Below, in pieces: positions 26,132 through 37,980 of a DNA stretch of 64,000 nt. The stretch is taken from NCBI GenBank assembly GCA_013396655.1, contig WBMV01008365.1, positions 265,847 through 329,846 on the forward strand, written 5' to 3'. How positions within the stretch are numbered: the first letter of the stretch is position 1; each line of letters starts with the position of its first letter. Source of the stretch: Campylorhamphus procurvoides. Its lineage: Eukaryota > Chordata > Aves > Passeriformes > Dendrocolaptidae. The notes beneath the pieces were generated by a model. It was not told the DNA's origin. It worked only from the letters and a program-made list of their open reading frames with translations, and did no database searches. Position numbers and translations under genes: made by a program.

Positions 26132-28214
26132 TCAATTAACTTTTTATGACTTCTTGAAAACCATCTGTGTCATTTTGCAGCATTTCCTTTTAATCCCACT
26201 GACAGAATTATGTTCATCTGCCTGAAACACCACACTTGTGACTATCACAAGACCTCATTTGGTGGACGTCACGGCCCATTACCCATTTTTAATATCAGAC
26301 CAACATCTCCCTGGTTTGTGTGAGCTGCAGCAGGCAGTGCTCTGCAACTGGAGCAGCCCCACAGCTGTCCCACAGCCCCTGCTCACCAGCACAAAGCAGC
26401 AGGGTAAGGAGGTTTGGCTTGTATACCTGAGTACAGAGAAACCACATATCTGTCTCCTCATTGCAGGTGTTTATGCCCATGGCAAGGGCATTTTCTGCAT
26501 TTTACACCTACTTTTGCCAAATACTGAGGAGTGCTCTGGGCACACATCTGCCTGGCACACATCTGAATACATTCTGAGCCCACTAAGCCTGACCACCATC
26601 CCATGGGACAGGCCAGGACCCCAGGGGAAGGCTGCAAGCAAGGAACTTGCACGCTCACCACCACTGCCGGGCAGCCCCCCACCCCCTTCCCACATGTGCC
26701 AGCACAGGGTCTCGTCCCCCAGGTGCTGCTCTGGGGCAGGCATACCCTTCTCCTGCTCTGCCTTTCCCTTCTGTTTACAGAGCACTCAAGTGCTCCAAGG
26801 CTATATTTGCACAGCCCTTGGCACTATGTGTCTCTGTAGTGCAAGTAATCTCATCATAAAAGTTGGAGAATTGGGCTGCCTCTGCTGCCTTCAGCATTCC
26901 TACTAAAAGGGCTTCACCCCCTGATTTAGCAGAGCTATCTTTAACAGGCTGCTTTTAATTTTATGGTCTTCTGGTGGGTTTTTAATCTTTAGAAGAGACT
27001 AAGAGCAAGACAAGAGCTGAAATAGTATTAAAGGGGCAGTTGCACAGAGTTGGTCCATCTGCTACTCCAGGAGGCATTTTGAGCATCCACAAATAACATA
27101 GATGGCAAAAACACCACTACTAAAAATTCAACCATCAGCCGGCAGGAGGAGTTAGACTGATGTGGGCTTCAGCAGGTTATGCCTGTCCCCAGGCTCTGCA
27201 CCAGCTCTCCAGAGTGTGCCTGACACCCTTCACTCGGCCTCATGATATCTCTCTATCTGCCCGTCAGAATAAATATCGGAATGATTTTTTCAAGTGTCTG
27301 TCTCCCTCGCTCGCATAATCATGCAAGGGGCTTACTCACCAACAATTAGGTAGTAGTTGTTGCAGTGTGTAGATCTTTGAAATGGAGATTTCTTGGCAAA
27401 GTGAGGGGTTGGGGTTATTTTCTTTCTACAAATCCAAATGCTGTCAGAATGGTATGTGATAAAAATAAGTGATAAAAAATTCATAACAACCCCTCCAGGC
27501 TAGAAGAGCAGCTGCTTATTGTATTTACTAAGCCACTGTCTGGGAGCCTGAAGCCTGATTTCACACCAATCCACTGATTAAACATCTAGATCAACATCTT
27601 ACGGATTAGGGTGAAATGCAAACAGCAACACTGGATCTGCTGCAGAGATCACTGCAGGAAGGAAACAAAAGCCCCATGTTTGGGGGTTTCCTGAAAAATC
27701 ACCCTTTCGGCAGTACCAATAAGCACGCTGCTTCTCCTTGCTGTTCTCCCTCACCTGCTCCACTCCGCCAGGTTTTGCTGAAAGATCAACAAGCCTGACC
27801 AAAGCCTGCATTTGACAGCATCAGAGCCAGTTGATGGTACTGCTGTGTGGCACATTACACTGACTTTTCATGAATCCACAATCTCTTATTTCATGGTGCT
27901 CTCCCAGGAGAAACCACGCCATACTACTGACTGTTGTTTAAGCAGTTTCTCTTGCTAAAGAGGAAGGACTGCTCACTGAAAGATAAGCTCTGTGTGGTCT
28001 CCCCTGTGTATGTTTTCTCCATCTTAATGAGCTTGCACAGGAAAGGTTAAAGCTAATATCAGAGATACCAATTGCTCAAAATCATGATCTGATAGGGAGA
28101 GATTATCACCCTGAAATGGCTCATTTAAAAGCAGGCAGCTAATAGCTATGCTTTTAAACCCTGAAAAATCTTTCAGAATATGTAGTGTCTCTACTCTTGC
28201 AATGTGCTATTTTG

Positions 28215-28274
28215 TTTTTGTTTTGGTTTAGTTTTAAAAAAAACAACAAAACCAAAACCAAACCAAAACAAAAA
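28215..28274. repeat. T-rich/A-rich inverted repeat
   Basis: Left arm 28215-28235 (T/G-rich) and right arm 28254-28274 (A/C-rich) are reverse complements over 21 bp with one or two mismatches, with an 18-base A-rich loop. A transcript of either strand could fold into a hairpin. It looks like a low-complexity tract formed by an inverted duplication. Confidence 0.75.
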
Positions 28275-29390
28275 ATCCAACAGCCTCAGCTTGAAACTAC
28301 TCCGAGGTACAAAGGGTGTTAGTGCTCTGACTTACATTCATGGTTCTGTGCTTTAAAAGCATAATTGTGGGGGTTTTTCCCTCCTCCATGTTGCTGCCTG
28401 AGAGACTACAAAAAATGTAAGAAAAACTAGCTTGGCCAAAATGCTTACACAGAGAAGGATCTCCAGTACACTGATGTCCTAGTTGGCACTGAGAGGAGAT
28501 TCTGCAAACCACAACCAGCACAATGGCAGAAAGGGAGTCCAAGCGATAAAAACTGACAGAGGTCAATAAAATTAAATGATATAGCAAGAGCATATTTTCT
28601 CATAAAGAGGCCCAGTTTTGTTTGGTAACCTAGTATGTTCAGCATGATGAAACATACCCAAACAGATCTCTGAATTGCCCACATCTCCAGTATTTCTAGC
28701 AGCTGCAACACCAGGCAGTTCACAGAGCAATTTTTGTGCAGGATCCACCCACCTTCACAAGGTTCATAAGGCCCCATTCCCATAGCAACTCAGTCCTCAA
28801 AGCACTGCTGTACCATCCCACTGGACTAGTTCTTCTTTGGAGATCAAAGGCCCAGAAAGACTTTCCAGCTTGCCCAAAATACTAGATTGTCCCTCCAGTT
28901 TGCAAGCTGAAACCAGCTCAATGCTGTTAACAGGTGCCAGGGCCAGTCCTCAGCCACTCACAACTAACAGAGCTCTCTGGTTCTCCTGCAAACTGGAGTA
29001 TCTAAATATGCTGAGAACTGGACACATTTGGTGCCCAAGATGCAAAATCAGGCCACCCTTGCCTAACTTCCTAGTCATGCACACCTTTGTTCGTGCAAGA
29101 GAAGAAAGGGAACTATTATTTCCATTGCAGGAATAGCTGGACACTCAATGCCAGATCACGGTTCTTCTGTGTCAGGTGCACTCTGTTCAAACACACATAC
29201 ACAAGTAAAGTCTTTCCTTAAAGAGCTTTAAATCTAACTATGGGACTAACGGGTTGTAAGCAAGACCTTGATATTGTAATAGGTATGTATATGATTTGTG
29301 CCAGTAGGGAAACAAATGGTTTTATTGCACCCTCATAAAACAATAAAACCAACTGTTGTAAGGTCATCAGTTTCCCTGAACCTTTATCAA

Positions 29391-29506
29391 GGAATACCTG
29401 AATTATGATAGGCAATCTGTCAAATCACTAAATCCTAAAATTTCTCTGCCACCTTTTGTCACGGAATACCTGAATTATGGTAAGGAGTTATCAAAGACAC
29501 TAAATT
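29391..29506 (+). repeat. 72-bp-period direct repeat in LTR U3
   Basis: Two copies of about 44 bp start with GGAATACCTGAATTATG at 29391 and 29463, exactly 72 bp apart, and then diverge. They lie upstream of the CArG and TATA-like motifs. Duplicated U3 segments of about this length act as enhancers in several retroviral LTRs; that role here is inference. Confidence 0.75.
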
Positions 29507-29553
29507 GCAATGTAGTAATTAACCAGTTGTGAAAATAATAACTTTAACTGTGG

Positions 29554-29563
29554 CCATATAAGG
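29554..29563 (+). promoter_or_regulatory. CArG box (SRF-type site) in the LTR
   Basis: CCATATAAGG is an exact match to the CC(A/T)6GG consensus bound by serum response factor. It sits about 55 bp upstream of the TATA-like motif of the LTR. CArG-type elements are known in some avian retroviral LTRs. Binding here is not shown. Confidence 0.5.
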
Positions 29564-29616
29564 AGAACTATGTAAAATGCATATGTCTACCATATAATGA
29601 ATGCATGAAGTGGCTG

Positions 29617-29624
29617 GATAAAAG
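29617..29624 (+). promoter_or_regulatory. TATA-like motif of the LTR
   Basis: GATAAAAG lies 87 bp upstream of the AATAAA signal, which would place a transcription start near 29645 and an R region of roughly 70-80 bp. The position is what supports it; the first base departs from a canonical TATAAA. Confidence 0.4.
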
Positions 29625-29703
29625 CCAGACACACGCTGTACCTGACACACAAGTTGGTGAAGACTCCTCCCTCGTGTCCAGGCCTGTATTGCTCTTACCA
29701 TAT

Positions 29704-29709
29704 AATAAA
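29704..29709 (+). terminator. LTR polyadenylation signal AATAAA
   Basis: An exact AATAAA sits 43 bp before the right end of the LTR and is followed by a T-rich stretch. This is the usual placement for the R-region polyadenylation signal of a retroviral LTR. Confidence 0.5.
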
Positions 29710-30368
29710 CCTTTTATTATAAAAATTTATTTGGTTGAGACTGTTTCTCACAATATGAAGGTATTTGTCCCCTAAACAAAAATCTGCTGCATCAGGCATT
29801 AGCACCAGAACCTGCAATACAGCTCAACTGAGACAACACACGAGAAGTCTCCTGCCATAAAAATAAATAGATAAATGAATGCCTGACAGAGCACAGTAAA
29901 AGTAGAATGATAATCCAGGTTTCTTAGAAACCCATCTCAGAGCCTGGCACTGGCAGAAGTCTTTCACACAGCAGCATGGGAGATCCAATCTAAGCATCCT
30001 CCCAGGGAGGCACCTCCAAGGAAACAAATCCCTCTGGCTGGCAGCCGTGACCAGCTCTCTGCAAAGCCTTGTCCTAGCAGCTCCTGTCCTCCTGTGTCTG
30101 CTGCAGCTTGTGAACGAGAAAAAGAGAGTGTGTACCACGAGTAAAAAAGGCTTTGTTTCAGCCCTTCATTCCACTCTCTCACACAACAAAATTTTGCTGA
30201 AAACCAGGGACAGCAGCTGTCCTCTGGAGATGCTCAGCAGCAGTCTGTCTCGTTTCACAAAAAAAAAGCTCAAGCCTTTTGATTTGCAGCACTCTCTGGT
30301 ACATGCTAAAACACTTTACACAGAGGAGTTCTCCATTTTCAGTCTTGGGTTTCTAAAATGCTCTAATA

Positions 30369-30455
30369 ATAAAAAAAAACCCAAAAAACCAAAAAACACC
30401 CCACACATAAACAAAACAACAAAACAAAACCACAACAAAAAACTAAAAAGAAACA
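30369..30455. repeat. A/C-rich low-complexity tract
   Basis: Begins with A9 and continues with CCAAAAAACC, ACACCCC and repeated AAAACAAC. It forms the lysine/asparagine-rich middle of the open frame 30047-30613, which argues against that frame being a gene. Confidence 0.85.
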
Positions 30456-31340
30456 CAATGCCCACCGTTGCTTTAAACTACAAAACTGAGGCTGTAACTG
30501 GAGGGAGAAAAGGATTCCTCTTTCGAGTCCCCATCTCGGACGCTGCCCAGGCAAAGCTGAGTTATTGTGAAGAGCAGATCTACCCTTGCCACATTTCACA
30601 GCCCTCAGGCTAGTGATGGACAGCTGGTATTTTCTGAAAGAGCAGAAGGACAAGATGCATCTCTGCATCTCCTCCTTGGTAGCAAGGGCATCAGCTGCTT
30701 GCTAGGTATGAAATGAAAGACCTTCATGTACTGCCAGAGGTAAACCCCCTATTTCTCTTTTTGAGACTTCAACCTCCAAATTCTCTTCCTTCCCTAATGG
30801 TATTTGTTTCTACACTTGGGCTTGTTGAAGAGATGTGAAACAGAACTCATTATCAAGATAAATGACCTAAACCACAAACCTCCACAAGTGACAAAAGCAA
30901 AGGTTACACTGTGCTGAACAGATCCAGAGACTCCAGTGCATGAACACCACATTAAGATAATTTGGTGGCAAAACATTCCAGGTCTTGACATCTCTGGTGC
31001 AGAACAGTTGACATGGGATCTTGAATGCTGGCTCATCAGAAGCAGCCCTGCGACTTTTACAATACCCTTCCTTGCCATGACTAGGGTGGAAAAAGCACAC
31101 AGACTTCTACTGAGGTTCATCTCCAGGTTCAGTGGAGCCAGCATTTAGCCATTCCAGCCTCAGGCTTTCTAATTAAGTGTAACCACGTGCTGCTCCGAGT
31201 CCCTGTTCTGCAGTTCCAAGAAATGCAGCACTGCCTGGCTTTTCAACATGTCACTTTTTAAAAATCAGGGTGCTTATAATTTTAGGAGAGCACAGGTTGA
31301 TTCAGCAATCCAGAATTTTTGGAGACACTGCTGAGGCTTA

Positions 31341-31371
31341 CTTTTTTTTTTGCCCTGAGGAAAAAAAAAAG
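31341..31371. repeat. Perfect T10/A10 hairpin
   Basis: C followed by ten T (31341-31351) is matched by ten A followed by G (31361-31371), with the nine-base loop GCCCTGAGG. The 11-bp arms are perfect. Confidence 0.85.
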
Positions 31372-34300
31372 AACAACGGGAAAAATACAGCAAAACCACC
31401 AGAAGGAAAGGGACAAGTTCTCCCATGCCACAGTGAGGGAAATATCAGGTAGAGTACAACATAAAGCATTTTCAAAGTATCATCAAATTTTCCCTGATCG
31501 TCCTACTCCTAGCAATTGTATTTCAAATCTGGAGGAAACACTCTCCAGCAACCAAAATACCATTTCACTCTTGAGCCATCCCAACCCATAGTGCAGGTTA
31601 AAATCTTCTACCACATGGGCTTTGCCTCCCGGCTGCATTTGAGGGGAGGTATTTTCCTTAGACACTGCACAGATGTGGCTCACCTTTAAGCTTTGGGGAA
31701 AGACTGTGCTTGGGTGAAGGTAGCTCGTGTTTCCCCTGCAGTGGCTCAGCATCCCTTAGTCACGGGAGAAATGAAATAAACTCACACCACCATTTTATCT
31801 TACAAGTCAGTGGAGCTCTAAATTGCCTTTAAATCTGAGGTCTAGTCTACCTTCTGCACAGCTCTTGCTTTTCTCCCAGCTTGTACTACTAGGATTAATA
31901 CCCCAGCTGCAGTTTCACCTCCCTTCAAGAGTACCCTCTTACTCCTCCCTCAAGAGCTCAGACATTTCCTCACTGATCGCTCTTGCTGACGGCTCAGCAG
32001 CAGCAGAGAGTGTGAATAATTACTTCTGCTATAGCTCTAGCTCTTCAGGGCTGAAGTAGCAACCCCTGTGCTGAGGTCTCCCAGAGTATATTCTGAGTGG
32101 AGGGGAAGTGTGATTGTATCTTGCACTAAGACCAGCATGGTCAACCCTGACCATCAGGCACGCTTGACCCTGTTTCTTCCAGCAGTCTCCTCCCAATGAC
32201 AGGGCTACAGATGAGAGAGACAGACAGCTTTCATCCAAAGGGTGATAAATAAAACTTGCAACCACAACCAAAGACACAAAGAAAATAGGTTCAACTTGCA
32301 TGGATTTCGGATTTACACATTCCAGTGAAACGCACATTCAGGTAAAAGTAACTCGCGACTAGTGATACATCATCTCTGAAATCCTGTATCTGAACATAAA
32401 ACAGGACACAACTGATGCAGGAGCTTTCCTCTGAGGAAGCCACCCTTTGTATGCACCCCCAGGAATAGAGGCAGTGACCCACCCACCCTGAGATATGGTG
32501 GAGCCTGCTACTTTCCTATGTTAAGCTGCAGCATCCAGACAGCAGGGCCTCAGAGGACAGATCTGCCCATCCTCAATAATTTTGGCAAAAGTTTGCACTC
32601 TAAGAAATGAGCACAAGCTCAGAGTGAGAAATTCAAAGCTCTGATCGAGAAATACCAGTTAAACTGGATGCCACTGGGTGTGGTAGATGCAGGAGGTAAA
32701 TACATGCTTCCATGCCTTTAGGGCTAAGTTAGTGAGAGAAAAGGGGTTTGGGTTAAACATCAGCTTCTGGGAACTATCCAAGAGGATCCAAGGCTGATAC
32801 CTGACTGCGGTGGGACACTGGGCTGAATGGATTTAGCACTGAAAAAGATCAGTAGAAGGCAGTCTCTAAATAATAGTAAAAAATAATTATAGACATAACG
32901 GCCTTTTTGTTTTGTTGTATGTTTTTTTCCCCCCTCTGTGTGTGCCCTTATTTGGCATGAAAGCAATGGCATTCACATGTTCAGGTCCTGAACGAATTAG
33001 GTAAACGTAAATCTTTTGGTTCACTGGTTATTCTAAACACTTGAAGCACCAATTGTCACTGCTGGAACTCCATGCATTTTCCTGCCAGGTCTAGTTATTA
33101 AAGAAATTTTACACGTGTGATGAAGGATTTCCCCCACCACCCCCAAGAAAGATGAAATCCTCTTGGCAGCTTATGTCATTTACATGTCTAATCTTTTCAG
33201 TTCTGCCCATCAGCTCTGCCCAGCATACCCTTTAGAGATGAAACCCCTGGTCAGAAAAGCCAGATGAAACACATTAATTATAATTTAGAAAATTCAGCTT
33301 TCAAACCTATGGCTTTCCTTGAGATGGTTTTCCTTGCTTGTTTGGATACCCAGCTTCAGTTTATATTCATGTTTTTGTTGTAAGTTGAAAGAAAAACAAT
33401 AGGAAATAATATTCAGTCCTCCTGACTCTTGTGATTAAAACACTGCCTAGAATAGTACTGGGATGTGACTATTTTTTAAAAATTAAACAATACCATTAAA
33501 GGTAACACATGACGTGTTTTTTTACTTTATTTCGCTTCACCCCCTGAGAAGAGTTCATCATGGTGCAGTGATGAGCAAGTACGCCATGAAAACCAGCTCC
33601 CATGTACCTGATCAAGCCTTCCTAGTAACTCTCTGGAGATGCCTCTGGTCTGGGCTCAATGAGGGATTAAGAAAGTTTATTTTGAAGTACTTAATGGAAG
33701 AATAGAAGAGTGTGTGTATGTATATAAACAGCATACATGAATAAAGGAGGAAACAGAATCTTTATAACAATGTTCCCCATCAGAGATTCTGCATAAGCAG
33801 GCTGTGTGTCACCAGGATGTTCATGTACCCAGCAGACAGTGCATACATTGATGTCTAGTTAATAATGTTAAAAGCATTGCTGAATTAGAGCCTGCCCAAG
33901 GAAGTTTTTCAGGCAAAAAGAACCACACAGTTGACTACCATCTCATACAGCATCTGAAAAAAGGTAAAATTAAAGTTACATGGTCAATGGAGTTCCTCTG
34001 GTATCTTCCAAATGCTCACCACCACAACCCAAATGCTCTTTTAATAAGGTTTGGGGGTGCATTTGTTCCATTACATACCTCCCTTCTGCTCAATAAAGAG
34101 AATTATGAAAAAAGCTGTCCTGGCATAATTCATTGAATCATGCTTCCTGGTTCAACCTGCTCAGTAAATGCCATGGGAACAACCATGTTAATGCATCTCA
34201 CATGTGTTTCCTCCTAGCGGGGCTGCCCCCAAGAAGGAAATATGTCAACATTAAGAGCAAAAGGGCCCGGGCAGTGCTCTGCAGCATCTCTTGGAGCATC

Positions 34301-35931
34301 CAACTGCAAAGGCAGCACAGAGGCAGCGCTGTCTTACATTTAACAAGAGGCAAGACCATGCACAAGCCTCAACTCACAACTGCCTCAAAGCACCTCCCCT
34401 GCTCTACGTCTGAATCTTTCCTTACTTCAGTGGCACAAAGCTCCTCATCCTGTCCCAAAACAATGATGGTGGTACCAGTTTTCAGCACACAAAGCTTTCT
34501 CCCGCAATATTCCAGATCACAAGTTTGCAGGACAAGTTACTGTTCCCCAATCCACCTATCACAGAAAAAAAACCATTGAGTTATTCTGGAAAATAACTGA
34601 AAAGATGGGATCTTTAGGAGAAAGTATTGCCTTCCAGAAATAAAGCAAAAACTTGTGGTTACAGACTGTGTGCTGCCAACTTAAACCACTGAAAGAGTGA
34701 GTCATCTATTCTGGTCCTGTCCTAAGAAAGGCTGCACAACAACTATCAGCATTTTACTGGAAGACAGTGCTCCAAATATGACAACAGAAAGGACTAGAGT
34801 CCTGCAATGAAATTTAAATATTGTTTGTTTTCAGGAACTGTGACTCAGCCAAATACCTGTAAAGTTATTAAAACTTGGTAGCTATAGGACTCATGCCATG
34901 TCCCATGACACACTACTGAGAAACACTGTAGCTTTATGTTACTTACACTCCCTCATAGTATTAAAAACATACACTGAAAATTAGCTTGCTCAGTAGCTAA
35001 TTTTCTTTAACAATCAGACCGAGGTCTGTAAATTACAGAATCACAACAAAAGGATCAATAGGTCCATTGAGGTAGGGGAGGGGAAGGACTTTTTCCAACA
35101 TATTATCAATACTCAGACAAATTAGCATCGTGTTCTTCAGTAGGACTGGCTCTATATCCAAGACGCAGAGTGTGACCCATTAATTCTGAAGCTTCTAGCC
35201 CAGCACGAGAGAGGTCATGTCTACTTCTGGATGCATCTCTTCTCAACCCAATGCAAAGCCTCACGAATGCAACAAGCAGGAAAATATCATATACTGGCAC
35301 AATTAAATCAATTACAGCATTACTTAACTAGTATCATGACTTACTCTAGAAGGCTTGCAAAGGGTTAAATCTCAAGAAGATCTCTGCTAGGAAATCAATA
35401 TTCAAAGAGGCATTGAAGCACACATTAGCTGTATACAGTAACTTTGTATAATTCATCATAAGGTAGGGATGAGAAGAACTTCCCTGCAAACAAAGAAAAG
35501 CAAGCCAGTGCTGCTTATGATCTGATTTGTTTTGACACAACTGCACTGTTGAACATTTGCCATTGTGCTTTTGTACGAGGAGGCATTTAGCACTCGGTGC
35601 ACTGGGCTCATGTACCCCCGCCTTCTCTTCCTGACATTACACTGCTGCTCAACAGCAAGTGAGCACTCTGAGCAAAATGTTTAATTTGCAGGCACGTGCG
35701 ATTCCCTTTTTGATTATCCATCTCCCCACACAATAAAATCCAGCTGATGCAGAACTCTACAAGTGCTGCCAAGTCAAACTGCAGGCAAAGGTTCATTTAG
35801 CGGCACAGAAAAACCTCTGAAATTCTCATTTATTGGATTCTGCTGCCAATCATACTAATTCCAATGCAAATGTCAAAATAAGGTCAATAAAAAGTTGCCT
35901 GATTAAAGGAGTAAGCAACAAGGATGGCTCC

Positions 35932-35941
35932 CTATTTATAG
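35932..35941 (+). promoter_or_regulatory. MEF2-type site
   Basis: CTATTTATAG is an exact match to the MEF2 consensus YTAWWWWTAR. An octamer ATGCAAAT (POU-factor type) lies 60 bp upstream at 35864-35871. Both are in unique AT-rich DNA just left of the CR1 copy. Confidence 0.3.
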
Positions 35942-36204
35942 TTTAAAACAAAAGGTTCATTTAAATTAAGTAATTCCCTTCCCTTTTCTGCACCTGCAAA
36001 TGCAAACTCTCTAAACAAAAGGCAATTATTTAACTAGCATAAATCAGCAAGAACTCAGTACCAAGAAGAACTTCTCTGCAGTATTTCATTCGGTCTTACT
36101 AAAATGACAAGGAAACAAACCTCTGTCTTCCCAAGCAGACATTTGATATATTCACCTTATACACCTCCACACCCACACCCACTATGGCAAAACCTTAAGC
36201 ACTT

Positions 36205-36520
36205 AATCACAGGATGGTTTGAGCTGGAAGAGATCTTAAAGATACCCTACTCCCAAACCCCTGCCATAGGCAAGGACACTTTTCACTAGACCAGATTGCT
36301 CACAGTTCCATGCAACCTGGTCTTGAACACTTCCAGGGATGGGAAGGCCACAACCTCTCTGAGCAAACTGTTCCAGTGCCTCACTACCTTCACAGGGGAG
36401 AATTTCTTCCCAATAGCTATGCTAAAGCTGCCTCCTCCACCTTAAGGCCATTCCCTATTTTGCTATCACTATGTGCCCTCATGAAAAGCCCCTCTCTCAT
36501 GACAAGTCTCCTGTTGAGCT
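36205..36520 (-). mobile_element. CR1 LINE, 5'-truncated 3' fragment
   Basis: The + strand starts AATCACAGGATGGTTTGAG, followed by GGAAGAGATCTTAAAGAT and later CTTGAACACTTCCAGGGATG. These are the reverse complement of the 3' end of avian CR1 (chicken repeat 1) LINEs. Read on the minus strand, one frame gives REGLFMRAHSDSKIGNG and the next KVVRHWNSLLREVV then SLEVFKTRLHG, all typical of the CR1 ORF2 C-terminus. The two pieces are in different frames with a stop between them, so the copy is dead. As usual for CR1 it is 5'-truncated. Similarity fades near 36500-36530, so that edge is approximate. Open frames on the opposite strand (for example 36310-36609) are shadows of this element. Confidence 0.9.
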
Positions 36521-37907
36521 TTACTCTTGATGCATATATGGCCAATAAAGCACAGGTCAGGGACTTTGCCAAATTGGCAGCAACTGGACTCATTAGCTTG
36601 GTGGAATAGGGCCGACCACACAACCCACATGAGAGGAAGGAAATTGCAAATACATGAGTCTCTTTCTGAAAATTTACCTATTTCAGTATGTTCCAGACAA
36701 CCTTTTCCAGGTTTTCATAATTTTTAACACATATTCGGTCACTGCCTTTGTGACCTGGAAAATGCAAGGAATTCTATTCCTCAGGAGAGACTGACTGCCT
36801 CTATGGCACTCAAATTCTGCAAGAGACAGCCCATAAACATGGTCCACCAGGCATACACAGAGTGTAAATGATCATTAGGAGGATTTTTTTTTTTAATACA
36901 TAAATATCTGTTTGTTTTGTGTCTTATTAATGATGTATTTGTTTCCTTACTGAAAAAAAGACATTTTTCTGATGTTAAACCAGAAAGCACTACAATTAAG
37001 ACAGCACATCCAGCCATGATCTTTCCTTCTCCTGCACATATGTTCTGATGCCCTCTATGTTAATAGTATCAAATCCATTTATAAGATTCATTTTTTTCTT
37101 CAACAAGAAGGCTTTTCCTTAACCCAGGGAAGTGATCCACAGCTGCTGTTTTCTCAGGTGTACATGACCTCACTGCATGCACAGAAGTTCCCTTTGTCCT
37201 CGGCCACCCTGCAGACAAAAGTGGTGGGCACAAATTTCTCTAGCATAGTGTCTAACCAAGCACTTCTCCTAAAGTTACAGCTCTCAGAGGCTTTGTGGGT
37301 CATTGACTGCATGTCACATCCAAGATTAGGCTCCTGCTCTTGCCTTTCATGCTTGCACCTCAGTTCAGGGATGTGAGAAGACAATGGAGGAGATGAGAAG
37401 AGGCTTGTTAGACCATCTGAAACATCTGGATCCTGGATAACTCGCTCCAAAAATACCTTGCATTTGCATGAGTAATTTGCACAAAATCAAAAGCAACTTT
37501 CCCAACTCTGAATAGTCAGTTCAAATTGGACTGATGGCCCTCGAGTCCTCTGGGCAAGTCCCTGGAATGGCAGCCCATCAGGCTACACAACCTGCCACAT
37601 GTTTTTCTAGCTCACACAAAAACCAGCCAGGATTCCTCTTGCCAGTGCTCCTAATGGGAAACCATTCCAGACTTCACTCTCCAGCCAGTTACGAGCCTTC
37701 CCCTATTTTCCAACTAAAATGAATCATGAATACTTGAAAGCAGATATGTCTCTCATAGGTATTTCTTATATATCTCTTGCTTTGTGATCACAAGGGAAAT
37801 CAGATTTGTATTATCAAAGACAAACTGCTCACACAAAATACATAAATGATGCTTCTAGTGGAGTGAAAAATTCTCATCCAAGTCACGGGTATCCTTGAGG
37901 CAGCTCT

Positions 37908-37980
37908 AAAAAAAAAAAAAACAAACAAAAGCAAAACACCAAAAAACCCACAAATCCTAAACTAACTAACTAAATAAAAT
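37908..37980. repeat. Poly(A) and A/C-rich tract
   Basis: A run of 14 A is followed by CAAACAAAAG, CACCAAAAAACC and then ACTAACTAACTAAATAAAA. Low complexity, no gene signal. Confidence 0.85.

Larger units (their letters stand above)
22780..29270. other. Noncoding DNA between the CR1 remnant and the LTR
   Basis: Holds two A/C-rich tracts and a GC-richer stretch near 26580-26820. The longest frame of the window (26238-26906, 222 codons) lies there and is Ser/Pro/Leu/His-rich without a domain, overlapped by frames on both strands. Stretches at 27250-27560 and 28025-28170 read as unique DNA with several CpGs or homeodomain-like motifs. Confidence 0.65.
29275..29752 (+). mobile_element. Solo LTR of an endogenous retrovirus-like element
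   Basis: The 478-bp segment begins TGTAATAGG and ends TTCTCACA, so it has the TG...CA ends of a retroviral LTR. It is flanked on both sides by ATAT (29271-29274 and 29753-29756), a possible 4-bp target duplication. Inside, in the expected order, are a 72-bp-period direct repeat (29391-29434 and 29463-29506), a perfect CArG box CCATATAAGG (29554-29563), a TATA-like GATAAAAG (29617-29624) and a polyadenylation signal AATAAA (29704-29709). This order fits U3, R and a short U5. No gag, pol or env reading frame lies on either side, so it is probably a solo LTR left by recombination between two LTRs. The short duplication could be chance, so the left boundary is less certain than the right. The family is not assigned. 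Confidence 0.6.
29760..36200. other. Noncoding DNA between the LTR and the CR1 copy
   Basis: Contains an A/C-rich tract at 30369 and the T10/A10 hairpin. The frame at 30047-30613 (188 codons) reads through the A-rich tract and is rejected as a gene. 35820-36060 is unique AT-rich DNA with MEF2- and POU-like motifs. Nothing else recognised. Confidence 0.65.

Noticed and set aside
26238..26906. Longest open frame (222 codons, +)
   Set aside because: It lies in GC-richer DNA where stops are rare, is overlapped by open frames in other phases and on the other strand, and has no domain or family resemblance.
30047..30613. 188-codon frame (+)
   Set aside because: It runs through an A/C-rich simple tract that supplies its Lys/Asn-rich middle; no recognisable protein.
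36310..36609. 99-codon frame (+) over the CR1 copy
   Set aside because: Antisense shadow of the CR1 element.
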